From contig NZ_JAVDSL010000001.1 of assembly GCF_031455295.1 (NCBI RefSeq), forward strand, positions 992,001-1,056,000: a DNA stretch of 64,000 nt, given 5' to 3'. The DNA comes from Leifsonia sp. 1010 (lineage in GTDB: Bacteria; Actinomycetota; Actinomycetes; Actinomycetales; Microbacteriaceae). Each line of letters opens with the position of its first letter. Positions within the stretch are counted from its first letter, which is position 1. Below the pieces are notes generated by a model that made no database searches, was not told the DNA's origin, and saw nothing but the letters and a program-made list of their open reading frames with translations. The translations under genes and the position numbers were made by a program. Below, one piece after another: positions 8,117-18,576 of this stretch.

Positions 8117-9567
8117 TTATTCAGCACCGCCTCTAGTACTTTCCTCGCGATCGGGGCAGCGACGGAGTTACCCGTGCCGCTCTGACCCTGTCCACCGCCA
8201 TTTTCGACAACTACAGCCACAGCGAACTCCGGGTCGTTCGCCGGCGCGAAACCGGTGAACCACAGCGAGTAGGGGTCGTCATCCCCGTTCTGCGCCGTGC
8301 CCGTCTTACCGCCGACCTGAACCCCACCTATTCTTGCATTGCTCGCCACGCCGTGATCGACGCCGTCGACCATCATCTGCTTGATGGTGTCGGCGTTCTG
8401 CTGGCTCAGCGGCTGCGAGAACTCCTTGGGCTGGAAGCTCTCCAGCGTCTGCAGATCGGGTGACCGGATGGAGTCCACCAGGTTCGGGGTCATCAGCGTG
8501 CCGCCGTTGGCGATCGCCGCCGAGACCATCGCCATCTGCAGCGGCGTCGCGCGGTCGTCCTTCTGGCCGAAGGAGCCCAGCGCGCGCGCGGCAGCGTCGG
8601 GATAGAGCGGGTAGACGCTTTTCTCGACCGGGATGGGGATGTTGAACGACTGGTTGAACCCGAACTTGTCGGCCTGGTCCTTGATGACCTCGGGCTTGAG
8701 CTGCATCCCGAGCTCCGCGAACGGGATGTTGCACGACAGGATCTGTGCGGTCGCGATCGAGACCGTCGCGCCCGGCCCGCAGGTCGTGAGCGAGTCGTTC
8801 TTGACGACGGTGGGGGAGTCGGGCAGCGGGAGGGAGGCCGGGTTGGGGAGCTGGCTGTCCTTCGTGTACTGCCCGGTGCCGAAGGCGGAAGCGCTCATCA
8901 CCGGCTTGAACGTCGATCCGGGCGGGTTCAGGTCTCCGCCGATCGTCCGGTTGATGAGGGGGTCGCCCGGGGCGGCGAGGAGCTGGTCGTAGGTCGACTC
9001 CACCGCCTTGCCGTCGTGCGACGCCAGGGTGTTCGGGTCGTACGTGGGCTTGGAGACCATCGCCAGGATCTTCCCGGTCTTGGGCTGCAGCAGCACCACG
9101 GCGCCCTGGTAGTCGCCCAGCGCATCCCACGCCGCCTGCTGCGCCACCGGGTCGATCGTCGTCTCGACCGTCGCGCCCTGCGGGTTCTTGCCGGTCAGGA
9201 TGGCGTTGACGCGTTCGAAGAACTGGGAGTTCGACGAGCCGCTCAGCTTGGAGTTGAGGGCGCCCTCGAGGCCGGTCGGCTCTCCGTTGATCGGGAAGAA
9301 GCCCGTCACGGCCGAGTAGAGGGGACCGTTGCTGTAGACGCGCTGCCACTTGTAGACGTCGTTGGACGGCACGGACTGCGCGATCGGCTGCCCGGCGACG
9401 AGGATCGCGCCGCGCTGCGCCGAGTAGCTGTCGTTCAGGGCACGCGTGTTTCGCGCGTCGGCACCCAGCGCATCCGCCTGGAACACCTGGAGGATGGAGG
9501 TGGACACCAGCAGCGCCAGGAACATCGCCAGCACGATCGTGCTGACGCGCTTGATCTCGCGGTTCAT
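8113..9567 (-). CDS. pbpA: Class B penicillin-binding protein (transpeptidase)
   Basis: A 484-residue protein with an N-terminal membrane anchor (about residues 8-27) and a C-terminal transpeptidase. Active-site motifs: Ser218-x-x-Lys221 in PGSTFKP, SCN at 278-280, and KTGTAQ near residue 425. It cross-links peptidoglycan and works with the RodA-type glycosyltransferase encoded one base upstream on the same transcript. The length matches mycobacterial PbpA. It is coupled to pknA by a 4-bp overlap and follows rodA with a 1-bp gap. Confidence 0.95.
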   Translation of the reverse strand: MNREIKRVSTIVLAMFLALLVSTSILQVFQADALGADARNTRALNDSYSAQRGAILVAGQPIAQSVPSNDVYKWQRVYSNGPLYSAVTGFFPINGEPTGLEGALNSKLSGSSNSQFFERVNAILTGKNPQGATVETTIDPVAQQAAWDALGDYQGAVVLLQPKTGKILAMVSKPTYDPNTLASHDGKAVESTYDQLLAAPGDPLINRTIGGDLNPPGSTFKPVMSASAFGTGQYTKDSQLPNPASLPLPDSPTVVKNDSLTTCGPGATVSIATAQILSCNIPFAELGMQLKPEVIKDQADKFGFNQSFNIPIPVEKSVYPLYPDAAARALGSFGQKDDRATPLQMAMVSAAIANGGTLMTPNLVDSIRSPDLQTLESFQPKEFSQPLSQQNADTIKQMMVDGVDHGVASNARIGGVQVGGKTGTAQNGDDDPYSLWFTGFAPANDPEFAVAVVVENGGGQGQSGTGNSVAAPIARKVLEAVLNK

Positions 9568-9568
9568 C

Positions 9569-10958
9569 TCAGCTCACCACCAGCCGGGGTTGATTGCGGA
9601 CGGTGTCGGACAGTCGCAGCAGCAGCGCCACGATGATCCAGTTGGCGACCAGCGACGACCCGCCGGCGGCGAGGAACGGCGTCGTCAGCCCGGTGAGCGG
9701 GATGACGCGGGTCACACCGCCGATCACGATGAAGCACTGCAGCGCCACGGTGAACGACAGGCCGACGGCGAGCAGCTTGCCGAAGTCGTCCGCCCCCGCG
9801 AAGCCGATGCGCAGGCCGCGCGCGACGAACACCAGGTACAGCGCGAAGATGGCGAAGATGCCGGCGAGGCCCAGCTCCTCGCCCAGGCTCGCGATGATGT
9901 AGTCGCTCTGCGAGACCGGGGTGATCCACGGCTGGCCCTGGCCGAGGCCGGTTCCGATCAGCCCTCCGTGCGCGAGCCCGAACAGCCCCTGGACCAGCTG
10001 GAAGCTGCCGCCCTGCGCGTCATAGACGCCCTGCGAGAAGGGGGTCAGCCAGTTCGCGAAGCGGTCGTGCACGTACGGGAGCACCTGGCTGGCGACGACG
10101 GCGCCGCCGACGATGAGCAGGAGGCCGAGGATCACCCAGCTGATGCGCGCCGTGGCGACGTAGAGCATGACGAGGAACAGGCCGAAGATGAGCAGACCGG
10201 TTCCGAGGTCGCGCTGGAAGACGATGACGGCCATCGACATGAGCCAGACGATGAGGATCGGACCGAGGTCCCGAGCGCGCGGGAACCGCATCCCGAGGAA
10301 CTTCTTACCGACCATGGAGAGGGAGTCGCGCGCCTGGACCAGGTAGCCGGCGAAGAAGATCGCGAGGCAGATCTTCGCGATCTCGCCCGGCTGGAAGCTG
10401 AACGGGCCGATCCCGATCCACACCCGGGCGCCGTAGATCTCGCGGCCGATGCCCGGCAGCATGGGCAGCAGCAGGAGCACGAGCGCGGCGAACCCGAAGA
10501 GATAGGTGTAGCGCTGCAGGATGCGGTGGTTGCGGATGAGGACCACGACGAGGATCGCGCAGATGATCGCGATGGCGCTCCACACGATCTGCTTGACGCC
10601 CGCGCTGTCCCATCCGGCGTCCTTGTAGTGGATGTCGATGCGGTAGATCTCGGCGATGCCGATACCGGTCAGAAGTGTCGCGATCGGCAGCAGGAACGGG
10701 TCGGCCTGCGGGGCGACGAACCGGAGTGCGATGTGCATGCCCAGCACCAGTGCCGAGAGCCCGGCGCCGAGGTAGACCAGCGTGAGATCGACGTGTCCGA
10801 GCGCGCCCAGCTGCACCAGCACGACGGCCGCCGCGTTGATGGCGCACGCGATGACGAGGAGGAACAGCTCGCGGTTGCGCAGCTTCGCGGGCAGGCGCAG
10901 CCGCTTGACCGGCCCGGTCGCGTCCCGGGTCGGTTTCGCCTGCTCGCGCGCGGCCGTC

Positions 10959-10975
<17 letters not shown>
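9569..10975 (-). CDS. rodA: RodA/FtsW-type SEDS glycosyltransferase
   Basis: A 468-residue polytopic membrane protein of the SEDS family with about ten or more hydrophobic segments. Family signatures include the QSDYIIASLGEELGLAG stretch near the C-terminal part, PLTGLTTPFLAAGGSS at the end, and the long extracellular loop before them. SEDS proteins polymerise glycan strands from lipid II. The ATG at 10975 overlaps the end of pstP by 17 bp. The partner PBP follows immediately, the usual SEDS-bPBP pairing. Confidence 0.95.
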
Positions 10976-12209
<1,234 letters not shown>

Positions 12210-12212
12210 CGT

Positions 12213-12803
12213 CTACCGCCGCAGCTCGAACGTGGTCGTGCCGATCTTGATCGGCGTGTCGAGCGGGACCTGGGTCGGGACGGTCACCCGGCGGCCGTCG
12301 AGGAACGTGCCGTTGGTGGAGTCGAGATCCTGGATCATCCACTCGTCGTTCCAGAGGAGCAGGCGGGCGTGGTGGGTGGAGGTGTAGTCGTCGCGGATGA
12401 CGAGGTTCGACTCGCCGGAGCGGCCGATGGTGATGGGATCGCGGCCGAGGGGGAGCTCGGTCCCGGCGCGCGGTCCGGAGGTGATGACGAGGCGGTGCGC
12501 ACTCTGCACACTCGCGTTCGTGTGGCCGCCCGCTCGGTTGGCGCCGGACGGCAGCGACGAGACCGGTGCCGACTTCATCACGGGCTCCGTGGGGCCGGCG
12601 GGCGCTGCGGCGGCGGGGGCGCTCGCCGCGGCTCCGGCCGGGAACGGTGAGGCGGGTGCAGGCTGAGCCGATTCCGGCAGCTTGCGGACACGCTGGCCGA
12701 ACATGTCGCTGCGGAGTGCGTAGACGATGCCGAAGACGAAGAGCCAGAGGACCAGCAGGAAGCCGAACCGCAGCACCAGCAGGGTCAGCTCGCTCGGGTT
12801 CAC
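12213..12803 (-). CDS. fhaB: FHA-domain protein FhaB (FipA)
   Basis: A 196-residue protein starting at a GTG (NPSELTLLVLRFGFLLVLWLFVFGIVYAL): one N-terminal membrane helix, an Ala/Pro-rich linker, then a C-terminal FHA domain with the phosphothreonine-binding GRSGESNLVI and TSTHHARL motifs and DLDSTNGTFL. In mycobacteria FhaB/FipA links PknA/PknB phosphorylation to FtsZ and the divisome. The start codon overlaps the fhaA stop (GTGA). Order fhaA-fhaB-pstP-rodA-pbpA-pknA is the canonical actinobacterial one. Confidence 0.93.
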   Translation of the reverse strand: MNPSELTLLVLRFGFLLVLWLFVFGIVYALRSDMFGQRVRKLPESAQPAPASPFPAGAAASAPAAAAPAGPTEPVMKSAPVSSLPSGANRAGGHTNASVQSAHRLVITSGPRAGTELPLGRDPITIGRSGESNLVIRDDYTSTHHARLLLWNDEWMIQDLDSTNGTFLDGRRVTVPTQVPLDTPIKIGTTTFELRR

Positions 12804-13537
12804 GAGGGGCTCCAGAAGTTGCCGACGTCGTGTCGCCGGGTGGCGTCCTCCGCACGGCCACGAGGAGCGGGCGCCGCCTGGGGGAGCACGCGGAACACGA
12901 TGCGGGTGCGGCCGAGGGTCACGACGGACTCGGGCTCCAGGATCGCCTTGCGCAAGGGCTCTCCGTCGAGCTTGGTGCCGTTGGTCGAGCCGAGGTCCTC
13001 CACCTGGGCGCGGCGGCCATCCCACGTGATCATGACGTGGCGGCGGGAGATGCCGGTGTCGTCGACCGTGATGTCGGCGTCGGCCCCACGTCCGACGACG
13101 GTGCGGGAGTGGGTGAGCGGGTAGTGCTTGCCGTTGATGTCGAGGACCGGGGTCCAGGCGACGTCGCCCTTCACGTTCTCAGACTCGACCTGGAGCATCC
13201 CGACGGACAGGTCCGAGTCTTCCGCGAGGTCGATGGAGATGCCGCCCGCGAAGGCGTAGTGCTGGCTCGCCGCGTGCTTCTGCACGAAGTCGATCAGCTC
13301 GTCGGTGAGGGCCGCGCCCATCGACCGCATGCGCGCGTAGTCGGCGGACGACATCCGCAGCACGAAGCTGTTGGGAGCGAGGACGCGGTCGCGCGCGACC
13401 ACGGCGGCCTTCGTGTCGAGTTCCTTGCGGAGCGCGCTGGTGAGCTCGACCGGCTGCAGCCCGGAGCGGAAGGTCTTCGCGAACGCGCCGTTGACGGCGC
13501 GCTCGAGCCCCCGCTCGAAGTTGTCCAGAATGCCCAC
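12800..13537 (-). CDS. fhaA: FHA-domain protein FhaA (DUF3662 + FHA)
   Basis: A 245-residue cytoplasmic protein. Residues 1-120 form the DUF3662 domain that begins GILDNFERGLERAVNGAFAK; the C-terminal FHA domain shows VVGRGADADI, ISRRHVMI and DLGSTNGTKL. In mycobacteria FhaA binds PknB and the lipid II flippase MurJ and restrains peptidoglycan synthesis. It is shorter than the mycobacterial protein, whose linker is much longer. The start is a GTG at 13537. It is the first gene of the operon. Confidence 0.93.
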   Translation of the reverse strand: MGILDNFERGLERAVNGAFAKTFRSGLQPVELTSALRKELDTKAAVVARDRVLAPNSFVLRMSSADYARMRSMGAALTDELIDFVQKHAASQHYAFAGGISIDLAEDSDLSVGMLQVESENVKGDVAWTPVLDINGKHYPLTHSRTVVGRGADADITVDDTGISRRHVMITWDGRRAQVEDLGSTNGTKLDGEPLRKAILEPESVVTLGRTRIVFRVLPQAAPAPRGRAEDATRRHDVGNFWSPS

Positions 13538-13679
13538 AGTCTCCCGCTTCCGGCTCGATGACTACATGCATGTTAGTCGGAACCCTGGAAAAGGGACTGG
13601 CTATACGGTGAAGATCAGCCCTGCGGAGGACGCCCGGATTCGTGAACGATCCCGGCGTCGTGTTAGAGTTCCTGGGTTC

Positions 13680-13763
13680 GCGCGAGTGGCGGAATTGGCA
13701 GACGCGCTGGCTTCAGGTGCCAGTGCCCGCAAGGGCGTGGGGGTTCAAGTCCCCCCTCGCGCA
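13680..13763 (+). tRNA. tRNA-Leu (anticodon CAG)
   Basis: A class II tRNA of 84 nt with acceptor arms GCGCGAG and CTCGCGC plus discriminator A. The D-arm has GGCGGAATTGGCAGACGC, the anticodon loop is CTTCAGGT giving CAG (reads CUG), the long variable arm is TGCCCGCAAGGGCG, and the T-arm has GGGGGTTCAAGTCCCCC. The 3' CCA is not encoded. tRNA-Leu at this site is conserved beside fhaA in actinobacteria. Confidence 0.97.
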
Positions 13764-13770
13764 CGGACGT

Positions 13771-13806
13771 GAAAGGGCCGGATCGAGACATCGATCCGGC
13801 CCTTTC
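13771..13806 (+). terminator. Intrinsic terminator after tRNA-Leu
   Basis: A perfect 15-bp stem (GAAAGGGCCGGATCG with CGATCCGGCCCTTTC) with a 6-nt loop starts 8 bp after the tRNA and ends with a short T run. It also lies just before the converging gene at 13821 and may serve both. Confidence 0.85.
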
Positions 13807-13820
13807 TGCATGGTGCACGC

Positions 13821-14390
13821 CTACCGGAGGGTCACCGAGTTGGCCTGGTCGTTCATGCTGCCGAGCGACGACGCGTTGACGGCGTAGCCGTAGGACGCAC
13901 CCGTGTACGCCGTGCCCTGCCACAGCTTGGTGCTGCATCCGGAGAAGCTCTTGAACGAGCTGACCCTGCCCGACCAGCCGACGTTTCCGAGCGGGCCGAA
14001 GTACCAGGTGGTGCTTCCGTTGCAGGCGCTCGAGTTGGTGATCTGGAAGAACGATCCGCCGTAGCCTGCGTCGTCGAAGAGCTGGCTCTGCACGAAGGTA
14101 GCGCGCACACCCTCGGGGAGGATGCGGGCGGCGGATGCGGCGTCGGTGGCGGCGACCGGCCAGCTCGGCGGCGTGACCACCAACAGGTTGGTCTGCTCCA
14201 GCACGGCCCGGTTGAGATCCTCGCCGGCGTCCACGCACACCAGCGAGCGTGTGCCCAGGTCGTACGAGCAGGACTGCGCGGGCGGCTCGGCAGCGGCGGC
14301 GGGCGCGACCGTCACGAACGTCGCCGCGATGGCCGCCGCCGCAGCCAGGACCGACGCCGCACGCCGCGCCGAAACAGACGATCTCTTCAT
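13821..14390 (-). CDS. Secreted crystallin-fold / peptidase inhibitor I36-like protein
   Basis: About 189 residues from the ATG at 14390, preceded by GGGGGAAG. A Sec signal peptide is clear: basic start, hydrophobic Ala-rich core, AAAAEPPAQ cleavage region near residue 36. The mature part contains a pattern (YGGSFFQI, WYFGPLGNVGWSGRVSSFKSF, and a second W-G repeat with C residues) typical of the beta/gamma-crystallin fold used by Streptomyces metalloproteinase inhibitors (family I36). Family placement is by motif impression. It is divergent from the ECF sigma operon; its control by that sigma factor is plausible but only inferred. Confidence 0.7.
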   Translation of the reverse strand: MKRSSVSARRAASVLAAAAAIAATFVTVAPAAAAEPPAQSCSYDLGTRSLVCVDAGEDLNRAVLEQTNLLVVTPPSWPVAATDAASAARILPEGVRATFVQSQLFDDAGYGGSFFQITNSSACNGSTTWYFGPLGNVGWSGRVSSFKSFSGCSTKLWQGTAYTGASYGYAVNASSLGSMNDQANSVTLR

Positions 14391-14518
14391 CGACTTCCCC
14401 CCGAAGCGGATACTGCCCGGCCCCCTGCCGCGCACGCCCATTCTGCCCCACCGAGGTCGCGGCCGACCGATTTCGAGATTCGTTGAGAGGATTCGGCGGG
14501 GGGACACATTTCCTGGAT

Positions 14519-15127
14519 ATGAGCGAGTTGGCCGAGCCGCACCGTGCGGCGGATGCGGGGGAGGAGTCCGTTCCGACGGACCTCGACCTGCTTCGGCGAC
14601 TCGCCGACGGCAGCAAGGCCGCGCTCGCCGCCCTCTACGACCGGTACAGCCGCGTCGTCTACGCCTACACGGCCGCGCGTCTCGAACCCCGCGAGGATGT
14701 GGAGGAGATCAGCCAGGACGTCTTCGTCACCCTCTGGCGCAAACGGGCGACCATCACCATCGCCGGCGAGTCGGTCCTTCCCTGGCTGCTCGTCACCAGC
14801 CGCAACCTGATCGCCAACCGTCGCCGCTCCCTCCAGGTGGTGGAGAAGCGCCGCAGCGACAGTCCCGTCGACGGATCACTCGCCGACGCCCGTCCGGGGC
14901 CGGAGGAGCTCGCCGAACGCGGCCAGCTGCTCGCCTACGTCGAATCCGTGGTCGCCGCGCTCACCGAGCCCGACCGCACCGTGTTCGAGCTGTGCATCCG
15001 AGGCGATCACAGCTATGAGGAGGCAGCCCGCCAGGTGGGCCTGAGCGAGGGCGCCGTCCGCAACCGCCTCTCCCGGCTCCGCGGGCGCCTCCGGAACGAA
15101 CTCCGCACCCTCAGGGGGATGCCATGA
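14519..15127 (+). CDS. ECF-type RNA polymerase sigma factor
   Basis: About 202 residues starting at the ATG at 14519. Region 2 is recognisable in ALYDRYSRVVYAYTAARL and EISQDVFVTLWRK; region 4 in LTEPDRTVFELCIRGDHSYEEAARQVGLSEGAVRNRLSR (helix-turn-helix). It redirects RNA polymerase to specific promoters. The stop codon overlaps the next gene's ATG (ATGA), so the membrane partner is coupled. No strong Shine-Dalgarno is seen before the start. The group is not assigned. Confidence 0.88.
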   Translation: MSELAEPHRAADAGEESVPTDLDLLRRLADGSKAALAALYDRYSRVVYAYTAARLEPREDVEEISQDVFVTLWRKRATITIAGESVLPWLLVTSRNLIANRRRSLQVVEKRRSDSPVDGSLADARPGPEELAERGQLLAYVESVVAALTEPDRTVFELCIRGDHSYEEAARQVGLSEGAVRNRLSRLRGRLRNELRTLRGMP

Positions 15128-15630
15128 CCCATCACGACCTCCTGCCCACCGACGAGCGCTTCGAACAGATCAAGGCGAACCTGTTCGAGACCATCGCCGT
15201 CGACGACCGCCGCCGGACCCGGAAGCACCGCATCATCGCCATCGGAGTAGCCGGCGCCATCGTCGCCGGGACCACGGCCGGCGCGATCGCCGTCGCCCTC
15301 GCCTCCCAAGGCCAGATCAACAACGTCACCGATTGCTACGCGGCTGCCGACCTGAACTCCCGTCACGGCACCTCGGTGATGGTGACCGCCGACCTCGACG
15401 AGAAGACTCCGAACGCGCTCGATGCGCGCATCCGTCTGGCCGAGGACATGTGCGCGGCCACCTGGCGCACCGGCGTGTTCTCACCGGAAGGATCCTCCAG
15501 CACGGCGGAGTATCCGGTGCCCCACCTCGAGACCTGCCAGCTGCCCGACGGGCGACTGGCCGTGTTCCCCTCCGACCAGGCCCTCAGCGCGCTGTGCTCG
15601 CGACTGGGCCTCACGATCCCGCGCGAGTGA
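15124..15630 (+). CDS. Single-pass membrane protein, probable anti-sigma partner
   Basis: A 168-residue protein: cytoplasmic N-terminus (1-37) with a basic RRRTRKHR run, one membrane helix (IIAIGVAGAIVAGTTAGAIAVALA, about 39-62), and an extracellular part with four Cys (CYAAAD, MCAATW, TCQLP, LCSRLG). Coupled to the sigma gene by ATGA, it is in the position of an anti-sigma factor. It lacks the HxxxCxxC zinc motif of ZAS-type anti-sigma factors, so the role is inferred from context only. Confidence 0.7.
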   Translation: MTHHDLLPTDERFEQIKANLFETIAVDDRRRTRKHRIIAIGVAGAIVAGTTAGAIAVALASQGQINNVTDCYAAADLNSRHGTSVMVTADLDEKTPNALDARIRLAEDMCAATWRTGVFSPEGSSSTAEYPVPHLETCQLPDGRLAVFPSDQALSALCSRLGLTIPRE

Positions 15631-15667
15631 TGAGAAGGGGTACTCCACCACGCGCGGGAGAAGGGAC

Positions 15668-15713
15668 GGTGCCCGCCGCAACAGACGCCTGGGGGAAGGC
15701 GGCGGCGGGCACC
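15668..15713 (+). repeat. 12-bp inverted repeat before a micro-ORF
   Basis: GGTGCCCGCCGC at 15668-15679 pairs perfectly with GCGGCGGGCACC at 15702-15713 across a 22-nt loop. There is no T run, so it does not look like a standard terminator; it could be an attenuator, an mRNA-stabilising stem, or protein-binding site between the anti-sigma gene and the micro-ORF. Confidence 0.6.
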
Positions 15714-15784
15714 TCCCGGCCTCACATCCGAGAACGACGAACCGACGACAGACAGAGCAGCAAGACAGAGAAGAAGGAGACGCC

Positions 15785-15880
15785 ATGAAGACCATCGACC
15801 CGGCCGCGCTGGAGCTGCCGCCCACGGAGCCCATCGACATGACGGCGCTCATCCAGCAGGCGCTCGCTGTCGAGAGCTGA
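15785..15880 (+). CDS. 31-residue micro-ORF, acidic peptide
   Basis: ATG AAG ACC starts a 31-residue peptide (begins MKTIDPAALELPPTEPID, ends LIQQALAVES) with a strong Shine-Dalgarno GAAGGAG 6-7 nt upstream. It is acidic with no Cys and no membrane segment. It lies 154 bp after the putative anti-sigma gene and ahead of a convergent regulator pseudogene. The strong ribosome-binding site argues that it is translated; I do not recognise the family. It could be a small regulator, a peptide precursor or a remnant. Confidence 0.55.
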   Translation: MKTIDPAALELPPTEPIDMTALIQQALAVES

Positions 15881-15909
15881 GCGGGGCCGTTCGGCGCGCC
15901 GGGCTCGGC

Positions 15910-17333
15910 TCACGCGTGCAGGGCGCGCAGAGCGAGCCAGGCCGCCGTGCGGTCGTCCGCATCGGCGAGCGAGAGCCCGAGAAGGCCCTCGACGCGGTGG
16001 ATGCGCGCGGTGAGCGTCTGCCGGTGGACGCCGAGGCGCTCAGCGGTGGCGCCCCAGGCGCCGTTCTCGGCGAGGAACACCCGGAGCGTCTCGGTCAGCT
16101 CGCCGTGGCGGCCCGCGGCATCCCGCAGCGGGTCGAGCAGCCGCGCGATGCGTCGGGCGTCGTCGCCGTCGAGCCGGTCGAGCACGAGCGAGATGGTGGG
16201 GATGGACCGGTAGCGGACCACGCGCCGGCCCTCCGCCCGCGCCGACTCGACCGCGTGCCGTGCCTCGGCCGCGCTCCCGGCCAGGGCGTCGGTCGGCGCC
16301 GGCGTGCCCACGCCCAGGAACATCGCGGACGAGTACGCCTCCACGCGGGCTGCGACCGCATCCACGTGGTCGTCGCGGAGGAACCCGGTCACCAGGCCGT
16401 GACTCTCGGTGTGGATGTGGGCGGCGCCGAGTTCGTCGAGCCAGTGCGATACCAGCCGCTCCACCTCGACGGATGCGGACGCGCGGTCAGGGCGAACGCG
16501 GTCAGCGAGCTCTCGTGCACGCCCCATTTCCGCAGGAGGGAGACGGCGGGCGGCCCGCCGGTGAGCAGCGCGTCGATCATGACCGCGCGTCCGAGCCGTT
16601 CGGTGCGCGTCGGGTCGTCCGTCCGGAGCACCAGGTCGAGCAGCGCGGCCGCCTGCGACCCGAGTTCGCGGGCGCGGCTCGACGACTCCGTCCGCGGGCT
16701 GACGACCAGCCGGGCCGAGAGGTCCTCGCCGGAGCCGACGGTGTGCACCTGCAGCGAGCGGTGGCGCACGCGCACCGGACGGGAGAGCGCGACGGCCATC
16801 GCATCCTGCACGTGCAGGCCGCCGGCGCCCGCGCTCGTGATGACCTGACCGTGCCGGTCGAGGAGGACGACCCACCCGTCGATGCGGTGCGCGAGTTCGG
16901 CCACGACGCCGGAGACGCCGCCGCGGCGGGCAGCCAGGGTCAGTACCTTCATCGCGCTGGTGACCGCACGATCCTCGGCGGCCTGGTCGACGGCCAGGAG
17001 GGCGGTGAGGCTGGGGGCGAGGAGGGCGTCGGAGGCCGAGGTGCCGACGATCGCGGTCGTGCCGGTCCGGTCGAGCGCCCGGAGGAGTGCCGGGTCGGCC
17101 CCGTGGCTGACGATGACGGCGTGCCGGATGGCCTCCGCGCGCTCGTCGTCCGCGCTGAGGGCGGCCGCGGCGGCTCGGGCGGGCGCCACGACGAGCGTCG
17201 CGAACGCCGGGTGGCCGACGACGGAGAAGTCGTCGAGGCCGACCACGGCGTCTACGCGCATCCCGGCGTCGAGACGGCCGTCGACCAGCCTGCCGTGAAG
17301 GGAACGCGCGACGGAGGCGATGTCGCGGCTCAT
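15910..17333 (-). pseudogene. PucR/CdaR-type transcriptional regulator, frameshifted
   Basis: Two overlapping minus-strand frames make one PucR-type protein. The N-terminal part (17333 down to about 16490) has the purine-catabolism-regulator-like sensor; the C-terminal part (from about 16470 to 15910) has the PucR C-terminal helix-turn-helix, seen as RVFLAENGAWGATAERLGVHRQTLTARIHRVEGLLG. The frames join only by a shift near 16471-16490, so the protein is split by a 1-nt deletion or equivalent. Such regulators are about 450-500 residues, as the combined length here. A sequencing error or true inactivation cannot be told apart. It faces the alcohol dehydrogenase/permease operon and was probably its regulator. 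Confidence 0.8.
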
Positions 17334-17386
17334 GGCCTCAGTGTACGGAATGTCGAATCAGCGAGGCGTACCCACACTTTCTGTGA

Positions 17387-17416
17387 ATGACACCGGCTGC
17401 GAGCGCTTCCTAGCAT
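17387..17416 (+). promoter_or_regulatory. Sigma-70-like promoter for alcohol dehydrogenase
   Basis: ATGACA at 17387-17392 and TAGCAT at 17411-17416, separated by 18 bp, lie in the divergent gap between the PucR-type gene and the dehydrogenase. The predicted start would leave a short leader with an AAGGAG ribosome site. Confidence 0.45.
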
Positions 17417-17446
17417 CGAGCGAGACCCGCACACGAAGGAGTACCC

Positions 17447-18544
17447 ATGCAGGCCGTCGTCTTCACGGAACCGTCCGAGCCCATCCAGTTCACCGAGGTG
17501 GACCTCGCGGCCCCCGGCCCGGGGGAGGTGCGCGTGCGCATCGCCGCGGCGGGCGTCTGCCACTCGGACCTGCACGTCAAGCGCGGCGAGTGGGATGCTC
17601 CGGCGCCGCTCGTCATGGGACACGAGGGTTCCGGCGTGGTCACCGAACTCGGAGAGGGCGTCACCTCCCTGGCCGTCGGCGACCACGTCGTCCTCAGCTG
17701 GGTGCCGCCGTGCGGCGACTGCCGGTACTGCCGCTCCGGCCACGAGGCGCGCTGCCAGAAGGTCGCCACCATCGTCGCCCCGAAGGGCGTGCTGTTCGAC
17801 GGCACCTCGCGCCTCTCGCGCGACGGTGAGACCATCCACCACTACCTGGGCGTCTCATCGTTCGCCGAAGAGGTCGTCGTGCCGGCATCAGGCGCGGTGA
17901 AGGTGCGCGACGACGCGCCTCTCGACGTGATCGCGGTCGTCGGCTGCGCGGTCGCTACGGGCGTCGGGGCAGTGCTCAACACTGCAGCAGTCGAGCCGGG
18001 CTCCACCGTCGCGGTGATCGGCTGCGGAGGCGTCGGCCTCAACGTGGTGCAGGGCGCGCGCCTGGCCGGGGCCGAGCGGATCGTCGCGATCGACGTGCTC
18101 CCCGACAAGACCCAGATGGCCCTGCAGTTCGGCGCCACCGACCGGATCGACGCCTCCCGGGCGGATGCGGTCGAGCAGCTGTTCGAGCTCATCCCGGACG
18201 GCGTCGACTACGCGTTCGACGCGATCGGCCGCACCTCCACGACCGAACAGGCGATCCGGATGCTCGGGCTCGGCGGTGCCGCCGTCATCGTCGGCCTGCC
18301 GCCGACCGGCGCGAAGGCGTCGTTCGAGCCGCTCGTGCTGGCGGAGGCGGACCAGCGCATCCTCGGGTCGAACTACGGCTCCGTGCGCCCGTCCATCGAC
18401 ATCCCCGCCCTGGTCGACCGCTACATGGACGGCCAGCTGCTGCTCGACCCGCTGATCTCGGGCCGGCGCCCACTCGCGGAGGCGGCGGAGGCCTTCGACG
18501 ACCTCGAGGCCGGCTCCGTGCTCCGCACCCTCCTCATCCCCTAG
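17447..18544 (+). CDS. Zinc-dependent alcohol dehydrogenase (medium-chain family)
   Basis: A 365-residue MDR-superfamily enzyme. It has the catalytic zinc ligands in GVCHSDLH (Cys37) and GHEGSGVV, the structural zinc cluster CGDCRYCRSGHEARC, and the nucleotide-binding motif VIGCGGVGLNVVQGA. Such enzymes oxidise alcohols or aldehydes with NAD(P); the substrate is not clear. A good ribosome site (AAGGAG) precedes the ATG. The APC-family permease follows 32 bp later, so the pair may take up and oxidise an amine, amino alcohol or amino-acid-derived compound. Confidence 0.88.
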   Translation: MQAVVFTEPSEPIQFTEVDLAAPGPGEVRVRIAAAGVCHSDLHVKRGEWDAPAPLVMGHEGSGVVTELGEGVTSLAVGDHVVLSWVPPCGDCRYCRSGHEARCQKVATIVAPKGVLFDGTSRLSRDGETIHHYLGVSSFAEEVVVPASGAVKVRDDAPLDVIAVVGCAVATGVGAVLNTAAVEPGSTVAVIGCGGVGLNVVQGARLAGAERIVAIDVLPDKTQMALQFGATDRIDASRADAVEQLFELIPDGVDYAFDAIGRTSTTEQAIRMLGLGGAAVIVGLPPTGAKASFEPLVLAEADQRILGSNYGSVRPSIDIPALVDRYMDGQLLLDPLISGRRPLAEAAEAFDDLEAGSVLRTLLIP

Positions 18545-18576
18545 CCCCCGAACCCGAAACGACTCACTGGAGAGCC

